DNA of 64,000 nt from contig NZ_CP079869.1 of the NCBI RefSeq assembly GCF_025263265.1, positions 620,001 to 684,000 of the forward strand. The letters are read 5' to 3'. The DNA comes from Mycobacterium sp. SMC-4. GTDB taxonomy: Bacteria > Actinomycetota > Actinomycetes > Mycobacteriales > Mycobacteriaceae. Below, piece after piece: positions 53,700-62,182 of the stretch; the stretch's first letter is position 1; the number at the start of each line of letters is the position of its first letter. Both the position numbers and the translations under genes were made by a program. The notes beneath the pieces are model-generated. The model worked only from the letters and a program-made list of their open reading frames with translations. It was not told where the DNA came from and searched no databases.

Positions 53700-53985
53700 G
53701 CAGGGTCCGAGCGGCAGTGCCACGAAGACGCCGAGCACCCAAGCCACCGCGTACACCTTGCGCTCGCCGGCCAGTGCCCCCAGCCAGGTGGCGCCGCGCA
53801 ACGGCAGCGTCCGTAGCACGGGTATGCCGAAGATGAGCGTGGTCGCGAACAGGTTGAACAGCAGGTGCACGAACGCTGCCTGCAGCGCATCTGTGCCGCC
53901 TTGCCGACCGTGAGTACCCCGCTGCCGGTAAATGCAGCACGAAGTCTTGTCGACCTATCGGTGTCCGGGGCCACCAGATCCACAG
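53700..53985 (-). pseudogene. Frameshifted C-terminal remnant of a Na+/phosphate-cotransporter-like gene
   Basis: Minus-strand translation gives TDALQAAFVHLLFNLFATTL then IFGIPVLRTLPLRGATWLGAL and KVYAVAWVLGVFVALPL, which resembles the last membrane segments of NptA-type Na/Pi cotransporters. Upstream, near 53890, the matching frame changes (AAFTGSGVLTVGKAAQ in another frame), and the rest of the gene is absent because the next gene begins at 53999. The C-terminus runs into unrelated sequence. It looks like a decayed or partly deleted gene. The stretch 53621-53699 holds nothing I can identify. Confidence 0.45.
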
Positions 53986-53998
53986 CCTTGCCCGGAAG

Positions 53999-55831
53999 TC
54001 AGAGCGCCACCGATTCTCCGACCGGTGAGATGCGCACCAGCGCGCCCGGCCCGTACACCAGTTGGTAGATGTTGCCGTCGGGACCCTCGCGCAACACCAC
54101 CGTCGCCCCCGCCTGCAGGTCGAAGTTCTTCGGGTCACCGCACTGAGTGAACTCCGGCGTGCAGGTCAACACCCGGATCCAGCCCTGCACCAAATCTGCG
54201 ATGAACACCTTGTCGTGATAGTCCGATCCGAACGTGGAGCCGTTGTAGACCAGCACCGACGTGATGGCCGCCCCCGTTCCGCGCGGGTAGGTGTAGATCG
54301 GGTCGATCACGTTGGCGCAGTTGCTCGTGCACATCCCTTCCGCGCCGGGCCAGCCATAGTTGCCGCCGGCGGTCACCAGGTTCAGTTCTTCCCACGACGC
54401 CTGTCCCACGTCGGCGACCAGCAGCTGGCCGCCCGGTGTGAACGTCAACCGGAACGGGTTGCGCAGGCCGTAGGCGAAGATCTGCGGTAACGCGCCAGGG
54501 CCCAGCACCGGATTGTCCGATGGCGTGCTGCCGTCCGGGTTCAATCGCAGGATCTTGCCGTGGATGCTGGTGAGGTCCTGGGCATTCGACGGTTTGGCGT
54601 TGTCGCCGACACCCCAGTAGAGCTTGCCGTCGGCGCCGAACCCGAGGGCGCCCCCATGGTGATTGACCGCCGACACATCAGTGGAGCGCAGCAACACCAG
54701 CTCCGAGTCGGGTGCAACCGAGTCGTTGACGACGGTCAGCCGGGACAGTTGGTTGAAGAGGTTGGTGGTGGTGTAGGCGACATAGAGGTAGCCGTTGGTG
54801 TTGAAGTCGGGGTCGATCTCCAGCCCGCTGATGCCACGCTCACCCAGCGTGCTGACCGCCAGGGTCGCCACCGGTTGCGGGCGCACCACGCCGTTTTCGA
54901 CCCACCGGATGGCGCCGCCCTTCTCGGCGACGATGATCCGGCCGTCGTCGAGGAACCGGAAGTCCACCGGCTGATTGAGACCGCCGACGACGGTGGCGCG
55001 TTCGAATCCGATGAACACGGTCTGGCTGCTGCGGTGCCCGCTGGCGCCCAGCAGACCGAAGGTCAACAGATGGAGCAGTCCGGCCGAGCCGTGGATGTGG
55101 AAACCGCTGAGATGGTCGCTGACGGTGACGGTGAACCGGTCCTGGCCGGTGTAGGTGGGCCCCGGTGTGTAGGCAAACGTCCCGTCAGAGCTGATCTTCA
55201 CGGTGCCGTGCGCCGGTCGGGTCGCGGTGAAGCGCAACCGGGTCGAGTCCGGGTCGTCGGGGTGCAGACTGCCCTGGATCACCCCGTCGACGACGGTGTT
55301 CTCGCTCGGTCGGTGCGACAGCGTCGGTGTCGTGTTGGCGAACAGCCGCTGCCACGGTGTCGGTGCGGCGGTCTGCACCGCGGCCCCGATGGCCGAGCTC
55401 TCTGCGCCGGTCGACGTGGCGCGCCGCGCCTCGGTACGGGCCACCCGGTGGGCGGTGATCGAGTCTGCGGCATCGGCCTGAGCAGCCATCTTGTCGTCGG
55501 CCGCGGTGCCGTCGTCGTCCACGGTGTCGTCGACGGCGACGGCCCGCTCGGTGCGAGACGGTGTCGGCTCGGGTCGCGACCCGGCGTCACTGTGGCGGGC
55601 GCTGCGTCTGCTCGCTGTCGACGCCGATTCCGAGCGCGCAGCCGGCCCGCGTTCGGCGCGGGACTGCGACGACGACGCAGCGGCGCCGGTGTCCCCGGTG
55701 TCAGCCGAAGCCACCGCCTGACCGGTCAGGACCGCCGCCCCGATGCCGAGTGCGAAGGCCAGCCCGCCGACGCGACCGATGTGACGCGCGTACCCGCTTG
55801 CCGACCGCTCGGCTTTCCTGGTTTCCCCCAT
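53999..55831 (-). CDS. Large exported PQQ-type sugar dehydrogenase with Ig/cadherin-like domain
   Basis: 610 residues. Long signal-anchor N-terminus (GRVGGLAFALGIGAAVLTGQ), a low-complexity Ala/Ser/Arg/Asp region of about 120 residues, then a tandem-repeat-type beta domain (GVIQGSLHPDDPDSTRLRFT, GTFAYTPGPTYTGQDRFTVTV) of the kind found in mycobacterial surface proteins, then a glucose/sorbosone-dehydrogenase beta-propeller (VNHHGGALGFGADGKLYWGVG, GKILRLNPDGSTPSDNPV, YGLRNPFRLTF, AGGNYGWPGAEG). ATG at 55831 has GGGGAGG before it. The reaction and cofactor are inferred from the fold. It is a paralogue of 50383-51462 with added surface modules. Confidence 0.85.
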   Translation of the reverse strand: MGETRKAERSASGYARHIGRVGGLAFALGIGAAVLTGQAVASADTGDTGAAASSSQSRAERGPAARSESASTASRRSARHSDAGSRPEPTPSRTERAVAVDDTVDDDGTAADDKMAAQADAADSITAHRVARTEARRATSTGAESSAIGAAVQTAAPTPWQRLFANTTPTLSHRPSENTVVDGVIQGSLHPDDPDSTRLRFTATRPAHGTVKISSDGTFAYTPGPTYTGQDRFTVTVSDHLSGFHIHGSAGLLHLLTFGLLGASGHRSSQTVFIGFERATVVGGLNQPVDFRFLDDGRIIVAEKGGAIRWVENGVVRPQPVATLAVSTLGERGISGLEIDPDFNTNGYLYVAYTTTNLFNQLSRLTVVNDSVAPDSELVLLRSTDVSAVNHHGGALGFGADGKLYWGVGDNAKPSNAQDLTSIHGKILRLNPDGSTPSDNPVLGPGALPQIFAYGLRNPFRLTFTPGGQLLVADVGQASWEELNLVTAGGNYGWPGAEGMCTSNCANVIDPIYTYPRGTGAAITSVLVYNGSTFGSDYHDKVFIADLVQGWIRVLTCTPEFTQCGDPKNFDLQAGATVVLREGPDGNIYQLVYGPGALVRISPVGESVAL

Positions 55832-56196
55832 GACGCCTCCCCGTGCTGCAGCGGTGCTGGGCAAACTGTAGGGCGGCAGCCGGGCCGCCACTGCGGTTTC
55901 GCGGTCCCGGTCAGCAAATCGTCACCGGAAGTGTGTGCACACGCCGGCGCAAAGTGTGCCCGCGCTGCCGGCCGCGAACGCGATGACCGGTGATCATGAT
56001 CGCCGAGGGCGGTGTCGCCGGGCTCGCTCACTGCCGGGCGGAAGACCCGCCGACCATGTTGACCACGCGACGTCAGGAGCGCGCGGCGGCTCTGCGGTGC
56101 GCCCGTTCAACCCGCCGTTTCGGCGCTCTCAGCTAATTGCGCGTCGTATACTCGCCACGGCTCGGACAGCGGGTCGTTGGTGGGGAGGGGACCGGG
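55832..56196 (+). promoter_or_regulatory. Divergent intergenic region, promoter of the PE-PPE hydrolase
   Basis: 365 bp without a convincing gene. A -10-like TATACT at 56147-56152 would start transcription near 56159, about 38 nt before the hydrolase ATG; the -35 region is weak. The short palindrome GTGTGCACAC at about 55931-55940 is followed closely by another GTGTGC. Nothing else identifiable was seen. Confidence 0.4.
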
Positions 56197-57441
56197 ATGG
56201 GCAAGCACCGCGCTCAGAAGTTGTCACGACAGAAGAAGGCGGCATCCCGACCGGCGATCGGCGTCGCCGCATTGGCGGTGGCCGGTGCCGCGGTGTTGGG
56301 CGTGACACCGACACTGGCGACCAGCCCGGACCTGATGGCCGCGCTGCACTATCTGCGGGGTACCAACATCGGCACCGTCCCGACCGACCAGGAGTTCGTC
56401 GACTTCATCGACGAGGTGCTCGTCGGTGCCGGCGCCTCCGGCCCCGAGCAGCCGTATCACAAGGTGCCCTACAACGCGGGATTCCGGCCGTTCTCCCGCG
56501 GCGGATTTCGCGACCTGACCTTCGACAAGTCGGTGGCCCAGGGCGTGGACTTGCTGACCGGACAGCACCCGGCCGCCGGTGATGTCATCTTCGGGTTCTC
56601 CCAGGGCGCGGTAGCCGCGTCGATCTACAAGGGCGACAACAGTGGCAACACCTACGTTCTGGTCGCCAACCCGGGCCGCGCCAACGGTGGTCTGCTGCAA
56701 CGTTTCAAGGGCCTGAAGGTACCGCTGATCGATGTGTCGTTCGGCGGCGCGACACCGGTCAACGGGGACTTCACCATCGACGTCACCCGGCAGTACGACG
56801 GCTGGTCCGATTTCCCGGCCTATCTCTGGAATCCGGTGGCGGTGGCCAATGCGTTGCTGGGTATCGCATGGGTTCACGGTCAGACACAGTGGGAGCTGAC
56901 CGCGCAGGATCTCGAAGATGCCCGCGCTGCGGGCAGCGACTACTACCAGTTCGACGCGGCCTCCAACACCGCCTACTACGTGATCCGGACCTACCCGGTG
57001 CCGTTGCTGATGCCGCTGCAGTCGTTCCTGCCGGCCTCGGCGATCGCCGCGCTGGACGCTCCGCTGCGCGCATTCATCGAAACTGCTTACGACCGAAGCG
57101 ATTACAGCAAGCCGACGCGGTCCTGGATGTTCAAGCCACTGCGGCCGCGCGCCCCGGCTCCGCCGCCCGAGGCGGCGACGGTGGAAACGCCCGCGCCGCA
57201 ACCGCAATCAACGCCCACGCCGGTGGCTGACGACAGTGAGGCGCCGGCCGACGATGAGGATCTCTGGTCAACCCGCCGGCAGCTGGCTGACGACACATCG
57301 GAGCCGGCCGCTGACAACGTCCGCGCGGCGAAGGTGACCTCGAAGGCCACCGAACCGCAACGGCGCAACGCAGAGGGGGAACGCCCGCAGCGCCGCAGCA
57401 CCGCCGAGCAATCGCGGTCCGACCGCAGCGACGCGGCCTGA
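56197..57441 (+). CDS. PE-PPE domain serine hydrolase
   Basis: 414 residues. A basic N-terminus (GKHRAQKLSRQKKAASRP) and signal-anchor (AIGVAALAVAGAAVLGV) precede a PE-PPE (PF08237-type) alpha/beta-hydrolase domain with nucleophile motif FGFSQGAVAAS, YNAGFRPFSRGGFRDLTFD and an Asp/His-containing C-part. The last 90 residues are Pro-, Ala-, Asp- and Arg-rich and probably disordered. There is no PE or PPE N-terminal domain, so it is a stand-alone hydrolase. ATG at 56197 follows a G/A-rich ribosome site; the frame to 56137 crosses the promoter. The esterase role is inferred from family. Confidence 0.85.
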   Translation: MGKHRAQKLSRQKKAASRPAIGVAALAVAGAAVLGVTPTLATSPDLMAALHYLRGTNIGTVPTDQEFVDFIDEVLVGAGASGPEQPYHKVPYNAGFRPFSRGGFRDLTFDKSVAQGVDLLTGQHPAAGDVIFGFSQGAVAASIYKGDNSGNTYVLVANPGRANGGLLQRFKGLKVPLIDVSFGGATPVNGDFTIDVTRQYDGWSDFPAYLWNPVAVANALLGIAWVHGQTQWELTAQDLEDARAAGSDYYQFDAASNTAYYVIRTYPVPLLMPLQSFLPASAIAALDAPLRAFIETAYDRSDYSKPTRSWMFKPLRPRAPAPPPEAATVETPAPQPQSTPTPVADDSEAPADDEDLWSTRRQLADDTSEPAADNVRAAKVTSKATEPQRRNAEGERPQRRSTAEQSRSDRSDAA

Positions 57442-57452
57442 ATCAGGCCACG

Positions 57453-58550
57453 TCACACCGAGAGCACGTGGCCCTCACGGGCCGGGATGCGGCCGTCCAG
57501 AAGCGTTGTGTAACAGTCTTCGACGGCTGCGCGGCCCTGTCCGTACACCACCGTCAGCCAGGGCGCGTCGGGTCGGGTGACCGGAGCCATGAACGCTGTC
57601 CACGCGACGGCCAACCGCTCCCGCAGGCCCGCAGTTCCCCACTCCTCGGCGCGTTTGGTGGCCTGGTCGGGCGCGAAGAACAACGCCGGCGCCGGTCCTG
57701 GCAACGCGTCGGCCGAGAAGGTGGGCCCTTCGGCATCCCAGTGGGTGACGCCGACCGCGCAGTCATAGGCCAGGTGATCAGCCAGCCGCCGGTGTACGGC
57801 CGAACGAACCGTGCTGTCGCCGCTGAAATCGACGTAAACCGAGGGTGTTTCGGGCAGCGAGCTGATCGCGTCGTAGGTGAGGACGTCGTCGTAGCAGCCC
57901 AGCGCCCGGGTAAAGTCGGTATTGGCCGGTGAGGTCAGTCCCACCACGGGCACCCGATCGCTAACGCGGCGTTGCGACAGGCAGAACGCGGTGCCGTAGG
58001 CGGTCTTGCTGGAGGCACTGGAGAGCACCACGGTGTCGGCGCCGAAATATCCGTTGTCATAGAGGAAGTCGTCGATCAGGAACGACGTGGAAAACAGCGG
58101 ACGCAGCAGCGCCTGCTGTGGCTCTCGTTCGGCGACGTAGCTGGCATCGGAGGTGCACCGCTCGTAGCGCGCATACACCGCCGGCAGTGAGCGCCGGTGT
58201 TCTGCGCCGTCGGTGAAGCCTGCGGTGGAGACGTCGTCGGGATGCAGGATCACCTCATCGGCGATCGGGAAGTAGCCGTAGAAACGCTCACCGACGTCCA
58301 CTCCGCCGCAGCGTGACTGTGTGACGGTGCCGAAGCCCCACGTCGGGATGGCGCCGGTGGCCGGGTCGCCGGTGGGGAAGTGCTGCCAGTAGCCCATCGC
58401 GTCCCCGAAGGTCGCATAGGTGACGTTGTTGGCGGTCAGTGCGAACAGGTCGATACCGACCCGCACCGCGCCGGGGATGAGTTCGTGCTGGGTGGTGGTC
58501 CAACGGTGCCGCCGGATGTCCTCGCGCCGGACTTCGAATAGCGTTGCCAC
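57453..58550 (-). CDS. DUF2855 family protein (MDR/quinone-oxidoreductase-like fold)
   Basis: 365 residues from GTG 58550: TLFEVRREDIRRHRW, NNVTYATFGDAMGYWQHFP, WGFGTVTQSR, and a Rossmann-like half with VVLSSASSKTAYGTAFCL. The pattern is that of DUF2855, a family distantly related to medium-chain dehydrogenases, with unproven function. The frame is open to 59540 over the divergent proline-rich gene, but that part is a shadow. An in-frame ATG is lacking close by, so GTG is the best start. Confidence 0.78.
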   Translation of the reverse strand: MATLFEVRREDIRRHRWTTTQHELIPGAVRVGIDLFALTANNVTYATFGDAMGYWQHFPTGDPATGAIPTWGFGTVTQSRCGGVDVGERFYGYFPIADEVILHPDDVSTAGFTDGAEHRRSLPAVYARYERCTSDASYVAEREPQQALLRPLFSTSFLIDDFLYDNGYFGADTVVLSSASSKTAYGTAFCLSQRRVSDRVPVVGLTSPANTDFTRALGCYDDVLTYDAISSLPETPSVYVDFSGDSTVRSAVHRRLADHLAYDCAVGVTHWDAEGPTFSADALPGPAPALFFAPDQATKRAEEWGTAGLRERLAVAWTAFMAPVTRPDAPWLTVVYGQGRAAVEDCYTTLLDGRIPAREGHVLSV

Positions 58551-58638
58551 CGCATGCAGCGTAGTCGCCGAGCTTGGGTCGGCAGAAGTACTCGCGGTAG
58601 GGTCGGCGGTTAGTCGCAACCAGATCGGAAGTTTGTTC

Positions 58639-59853
58639 ATGGACCTTGTACTCGGCTTGTCGATGACGTCGTCATCGTTGCGCTGGGTGCTCGTCGAAGG
58701 CGCCGACCATGACGGGGCCCCGCTGGACCGGGGTTCCCTCCCGGTCGACCCGCAGCAGGGCCTCGATGCAGACGCACTGGTCAACGCGCTTTTCGAGGGT
58801 GCACTGCCGCGTCGTGTCGACGCCATCGGGCTTACCTGGACAACCGACGCCGAAGCACTGGTCAGCGCGATCTGGCAGGTGCTGACCGACCGGGGCGTCG
58901 AGAACGTGATTGCGGTGTCCGACATCGAGGCCGCCGAGGCGCTCACCCGCGGCATCGCCGACCTCTCCGGCTGCAACCGGGTGGTTGTCTGCGTGACAGA
59001 ACCCGGCACCTCGGTGGTGGCGTCGGTCACACCGGAGGCCGTCACCGCGGACCGGGTCGACCCGACCGCACTGGTCGAGGTCGAGGGCCTGGATCCGGAC
59101 GCGGTGTTCGTCCTCGGTTCCGGTGACGTCGCCGGGGTGGTGTCGGCGTTGCGGGACCGCGTCGAGGTCCCGGTGATCTCGGCCGACGAAGCGGAGCTGG
59201 CGCTGGCCCGAGGCGCAGCATTGGCCGCGGCGTCGGCGGTGGCGCTGCTCGACGCCGAATCCGCGCCCCGGCGGCGCAGCCTGACCCCGACGGCCGCCTT
59301 GGCCGGTGTGCTTTCGGCGGCCGTGGTGACGTTCGTGGTGTCGCTGTCGCTGGCGCTGGGCATGAACTTCACCCCAGATACCGAGCAATTGGCCCGTGCG
59401 GTGGAGCCACCGGCCCGCGAAGCCGCTCCGTCGCCGAAGCCGGCACCGGCAGCACCCGCTGAAACAGCCGAGCCGGCGCAGCCCGAACCGGCCCCGCCGG
59501 CCGAGCCTCCGCCGCCCGCGGTGGCCGAGCCGGTGGCCATCGAGATCGCCGAGCCCCCGGCCGCGCCGCCCCCTGCGCCGCAGGCCCCGCCCCCGGTGTA
59601 TCAGGAGCCCCTCGCACCGCCACCGCCGGTGAACGTGCCTCCGCCGGCCCCGGCCTACGTGCCGCCCCCGCCGCCACCGAACTACCTCCCGCCGGCCCCG
59701 GCGCCTGCATATGTCCCGCCGCCTCCGCCGGTTCAGGCGGCCCCGCCGCCGCTGCCGACCGCTCCGGGGCAGCCCCGGCTGCGGGATCGGATCATCGAGC
59801 GGATTCCGGTCATCAACCGGTTCCACGAGCCGCAATACGACTACACCCCGTAG
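58639..59853 (+). CDS. Mycobacterial proline-rich membrane protein (DUF7159-like)
   Basis: 404 residues from ATG 58639. The first 200 residues form a cytoplasmic domain with actin/ASKHA-like alternation (LVLGLSMTSSSLRWVLVEG, VDAIGLTWTTDAEAL, NVIAVSDIEAAEALTRGIA). One membrane helix (AGVLSAAVVTFVVSLSLAL) follows, then about 140 residues very rich in Pro and Ala, many PPP/PAP runs, and a short basic end. Proteins of this layout recur in mycobacteria and are annotated only as DUF7159-type. The proline-rich part may span the wall. Function unknown. Confidence 0.75.
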   Translation: MDLVLGLSMTSSSLRWVLVEGADHDGAPLDRGSLPVDPQQGLDADALVNALFEGALPRRVDAIGLTWTTDAEALVSAIWQVLTDRGVENVIAVSDIEAAEALTRGIADLSGCNRVVVCVTEPGTSVVASVTPEAVTADRVDPTALVEVEGLDPDAVFVLGSGDVAGVVSALRDRVEVPVISADEAELALARGAALAAASAVALLDAESAPRRRSLTPTAALAGVLSAAVVTFVVSLSLALGMNFTPDTEQLARAVEPPAREAAPSPKPAPAAPAETAEPAQPEPAPPAEPPPPAVAEPVAIEIAEPPAAPPPAPQAPPPVYQEPLAPPPPVNVPPPAPAYVPPPPPPNYLPPAPAPAYVPPPPPVQAAPPPLPTAPGQPRLRDRIIERIPVINRFHEPQYDYTP

Positions 59854-59950
59854 GCCTGCCTGAACCCGCCGGCCGCGCTGTTCCGGCGCTGGTTGGACAC
59901 CTGACGCTTGCGCGTCACCGGCAAGCAAGGTGACCGTCTGACACTGCGCC

Positions 59951-61471
59951 GTGCCGGTTTCCCGCCGTACGGTGCTCAAAGGGGCACTCGGACTCTCGAT
60001 CGTCCCGCTGGCTGCATTCCGCACTGATCACCCACGCGGCCCCGTTCGGGCCGACCCGTTCACGCTCGGCGTGGCATCAGGGGAACCGACCGCCGACGGG
60101 ATGGTGTTGTGGACGCGCCTGGCGCCCGAGCCGCTCGCCGAGGACGGCGGACTGCCGGCGCGACCGGTCGACGTGGAGTGGGAGATCGCCGCCGACGAGC
60201 GGTTCGCGTGGATCGAACAGCGCGGCGTCGTGGCCGCGACGCCGCAGTGGGGTCACAGTGTGCACGTCGAAGTCACCGGGCTGCGGCCCGGCGCAGAGTA
60301 CTTCTACCGCTTCCGGGCCCAGGGTTTCCTCTCGCCCGCCGGGCGCACCCGGACGGCGCCGCCGCCGGGTTCGCTCGCACCGATGACGATGTGCTTCGCG
60401 TCGTGCTCGAACTACGAGCAGGGCTGGTTCACCGCCTATCGCCGACTTGCCGAGGACGCCCCGGATCTGGTCCTGCACCTGGGTGACTACCACTACGAGA
60501 ACGCCGCACGCGATGGTGCGATCCGCCGCCACGTGGGTGCCGAGACCGTGTCGTTGGCCAACTATCGGCAGCGCTATGCCCAGTACAAGACAGATCCCGA
60601 TCTGCAGGCCGCGCACGCCGCGGCGCCGTGGCTGGTCGTCTTCGACGATCACGAGCTCGACGACAACTGGGCCGGCGAGGTGCCGGCACGGCCGCAGCCC
60701 GACTTCCTGGGACGCCGCGCTGCGGCATTACAGGCCTACTACGAGAACATGCCGTTGCGCGGCTCAGCACGTCCGCACGGTATCGCAATGGCGCTACACC
60801 GTCGCGTGGACTGGGGCGCCCTGGCGTCATTCCACATGCTTGACACCCGCCAGAACCGCACCGACCAGCCCTGTAATGATGCGTATCGCAGCGACTGCTC
60901 GCAGCGCTTCGATCCCGCCGGCTCGTTGCTCGGTGCGGCGCAGGAACAATGGCTGCTCAACGGTTTTCGACAGTCACGGGCGCGGTGGGACCTGTTGGGC
61001 CAGCAGGTCTTCTTTGCACAGATCGACCTGACGCCCGGCGCCGGGCGCGGGTTCAATCCGGATGCCTGGGACGGTTACGTCGCCGGCCGGGAACGGGTCG
61101 TGGCCGGGTTGCTGAACTCACCGGTGCGCAACGCGGTCGTGCTCACCGGCGACGTGCATTCGCATTGGGCCGCCGAGGTTCACCAGCGCACGGGCGATGT
61201 ATCGTCGCCAAGTGTGGCAACGGAATTGGTGACGACGTCGATCTCCTCGGGCGGGGACGGATCGGACACCCGCGCCGACATCGAGGCGATCCTGCCCGAG
61301 AACCCGCATGTCCGATACTTCAGCAATCGACGCGGGTATGTCCGCACCCGCATCAGCGCCGACGATGTGCGAGCCGACTTCCGCGTCGTGCCTTACGTGT
61401 CGACGCCGGGAGCGCCGGTGCATACCGGCGCGACGTTCACCATCGCCGACCGTCTGCCCCGGCTGCTGTGA
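59951..61471 (+). CDS. phoD: PhoD-type alkaline phosphatase/phosphodiesterase, Tat-exported
   Basis: 506 residues. Twin-arginine signal SRRTVLKGALGLSIVPLAAF. N-terminal PhoD_N domain (PFTLGVASGEPTADGMVLWTRLAP), then the metallophosphatase with FASCSNYEQGWF, LHLGDYHYEN, VFDDHELDDNW, and NAVVLTGDVHSHW, giving the metal-binding Cys/Asp/His set. It is expected to release phosphate from phosphodiesters outside the cell in a Ca/Fe-dependent way. GTG 59951. The nearby decayed phosphate-transporter remnant may be a relic of a phosphate cluster (speculative). Confidence 0.9.
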   Translation: MPVSRRTVLKGALGLSIVPLAAFRTDHPRGPVRADPFTLGVASGEPTADGMVLWTRLAPEPLAEDGGLPARPVDVEWEIAADERFAWIEQRGVVAATPQWGHSVHVEVTGLRPGAEYFYRFRAQGFLSPAGRTRTAPPPGSLAPMTMCFASCSNYEQGWFTAYRRLAEDAPDLVLHLGDYHYENAARDGAIRRHVGAETVSLANYRQRYAQYKTDPDLQAAHAAAPWLVVFDDHELDDNWAGEVPARPQPDFLGRRAAALQAYYENMPLRGSARPHGIAMALHRRVDWGALASFHMLDTRQNRTDQPCNDAYRSDCSQRFDPAGSLLGAAQEQWLLNGFRQSRARWDLLGQQVFFAQIDLTPGAGRGFNPDAWDGYVAGRERVVAGLLNSPVRNAVVLTGDVHSHWAAEVHQRTGDVSSPSVATELVTTSISSGGDGSDTRADIEAILPENPHVRYFSNRRGYVRTRISADDVRADFRVVPYVSTPGAPVHTGATFTIADRLPRLL

Positions 61472-61472
61472 G

Positions 61473-61943
61473 TCAGGCTTTCGGAGTCAGCTTCACGGCC
61501 GCGATGCCCAGCCGGTCGACGGCCTCGGTCCATTCCTGCTGCGTCGGCACCCGGCCGTCGGCGAACTTCAGGCCCATCATGCGTTGCGCCTTCTTCGCGC
61601 CGTAGCTCGCGGTCAAGCGGTGCGCGACGTCGGTGACTGCGGCGCGGTCGGTGATCAGGACGCCCGTCATGGGCGTCGTCTGACCCTGATAGGTGACCTC
61701 GGCGTCGGCGCCGTCGCGGAAGTTGTGCTTCCACTGCGCCTCCAGCACGACGTAGAGGTCGCCGTCGAGATGGTGCGCGCTGACCGGGACCTCGAACTGC
61801 CGGCCGGACTTGCGGCCGCGGAAGCTCACGACCATCAACTCGGTGAGCCGGCCGCCCAGCGGCGTTCGCAGGACGCGCCGCAACACCGGGTTGAGCGTGC
61901 GCAGGATGACACCGGGCGGGTGCGAGATCTCGATCGCGGCCAT
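61473..61943 (-). CDS. DUF385 / Ddn-family deazaflavin-dependent protein
   Basis: 156-residue split-barrel protein with family core FRGRKSGRQFEVPVSAHHLDGDLYVV, QWKHNFRDGADAEV and the C-terminal QQEWTEAVDRLGIAAVKL. It belongs to the F420/deazaflavin nitroreductase family expanded in mycobacteria but is only distantly similar to 3237-3689. ATG 61943. Its stop is one base from the phoD stop (convergent). Substrate unknown. Confidence 0.82.
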   Translation of the reverse strand: MAAIEISHPPGVILRTLNPVLRRVLRTPLGGRLTELMVVSFRGRKSGRQFEVPVSAHHLDGDLYVVLEAQWKHNFRDGADAEVTYQGQTTPMTGVLITDRAAVTDVAHRLTASYGAKKAQRMMGLKFADGRVPTQQEWTEAVDRLGIAAVKLTPKA

Positions 61944-62182
61944 GCTTCACCGTAGGACCCCCACCGCCCGACCGGGCACGAAACCACATCCCTGGCTCTC
62001 ACATCGGCCTACGACGTGGTAAAAATGCAGCACCCAAGAACCACTGGCGGTCATGAACTGCACCGGCCTGCGCACATCGGGCAACGTGACCAAAGCCGTT
62101 TACATGCGCCCGGGCAGCACAGGGCAAACATTGACTTAGCTTCAATCGACACACCGATTGGCCGCAGCCGAGGAGAGCACCG

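Noticed and set aside
52802..53983. 393-codon minus-strand frame over the acyltransferase
   Set aside because: Mostly antisense shadow. Only the portion above about 53700 contains plausible transporter sequence, annotated as a remnant.
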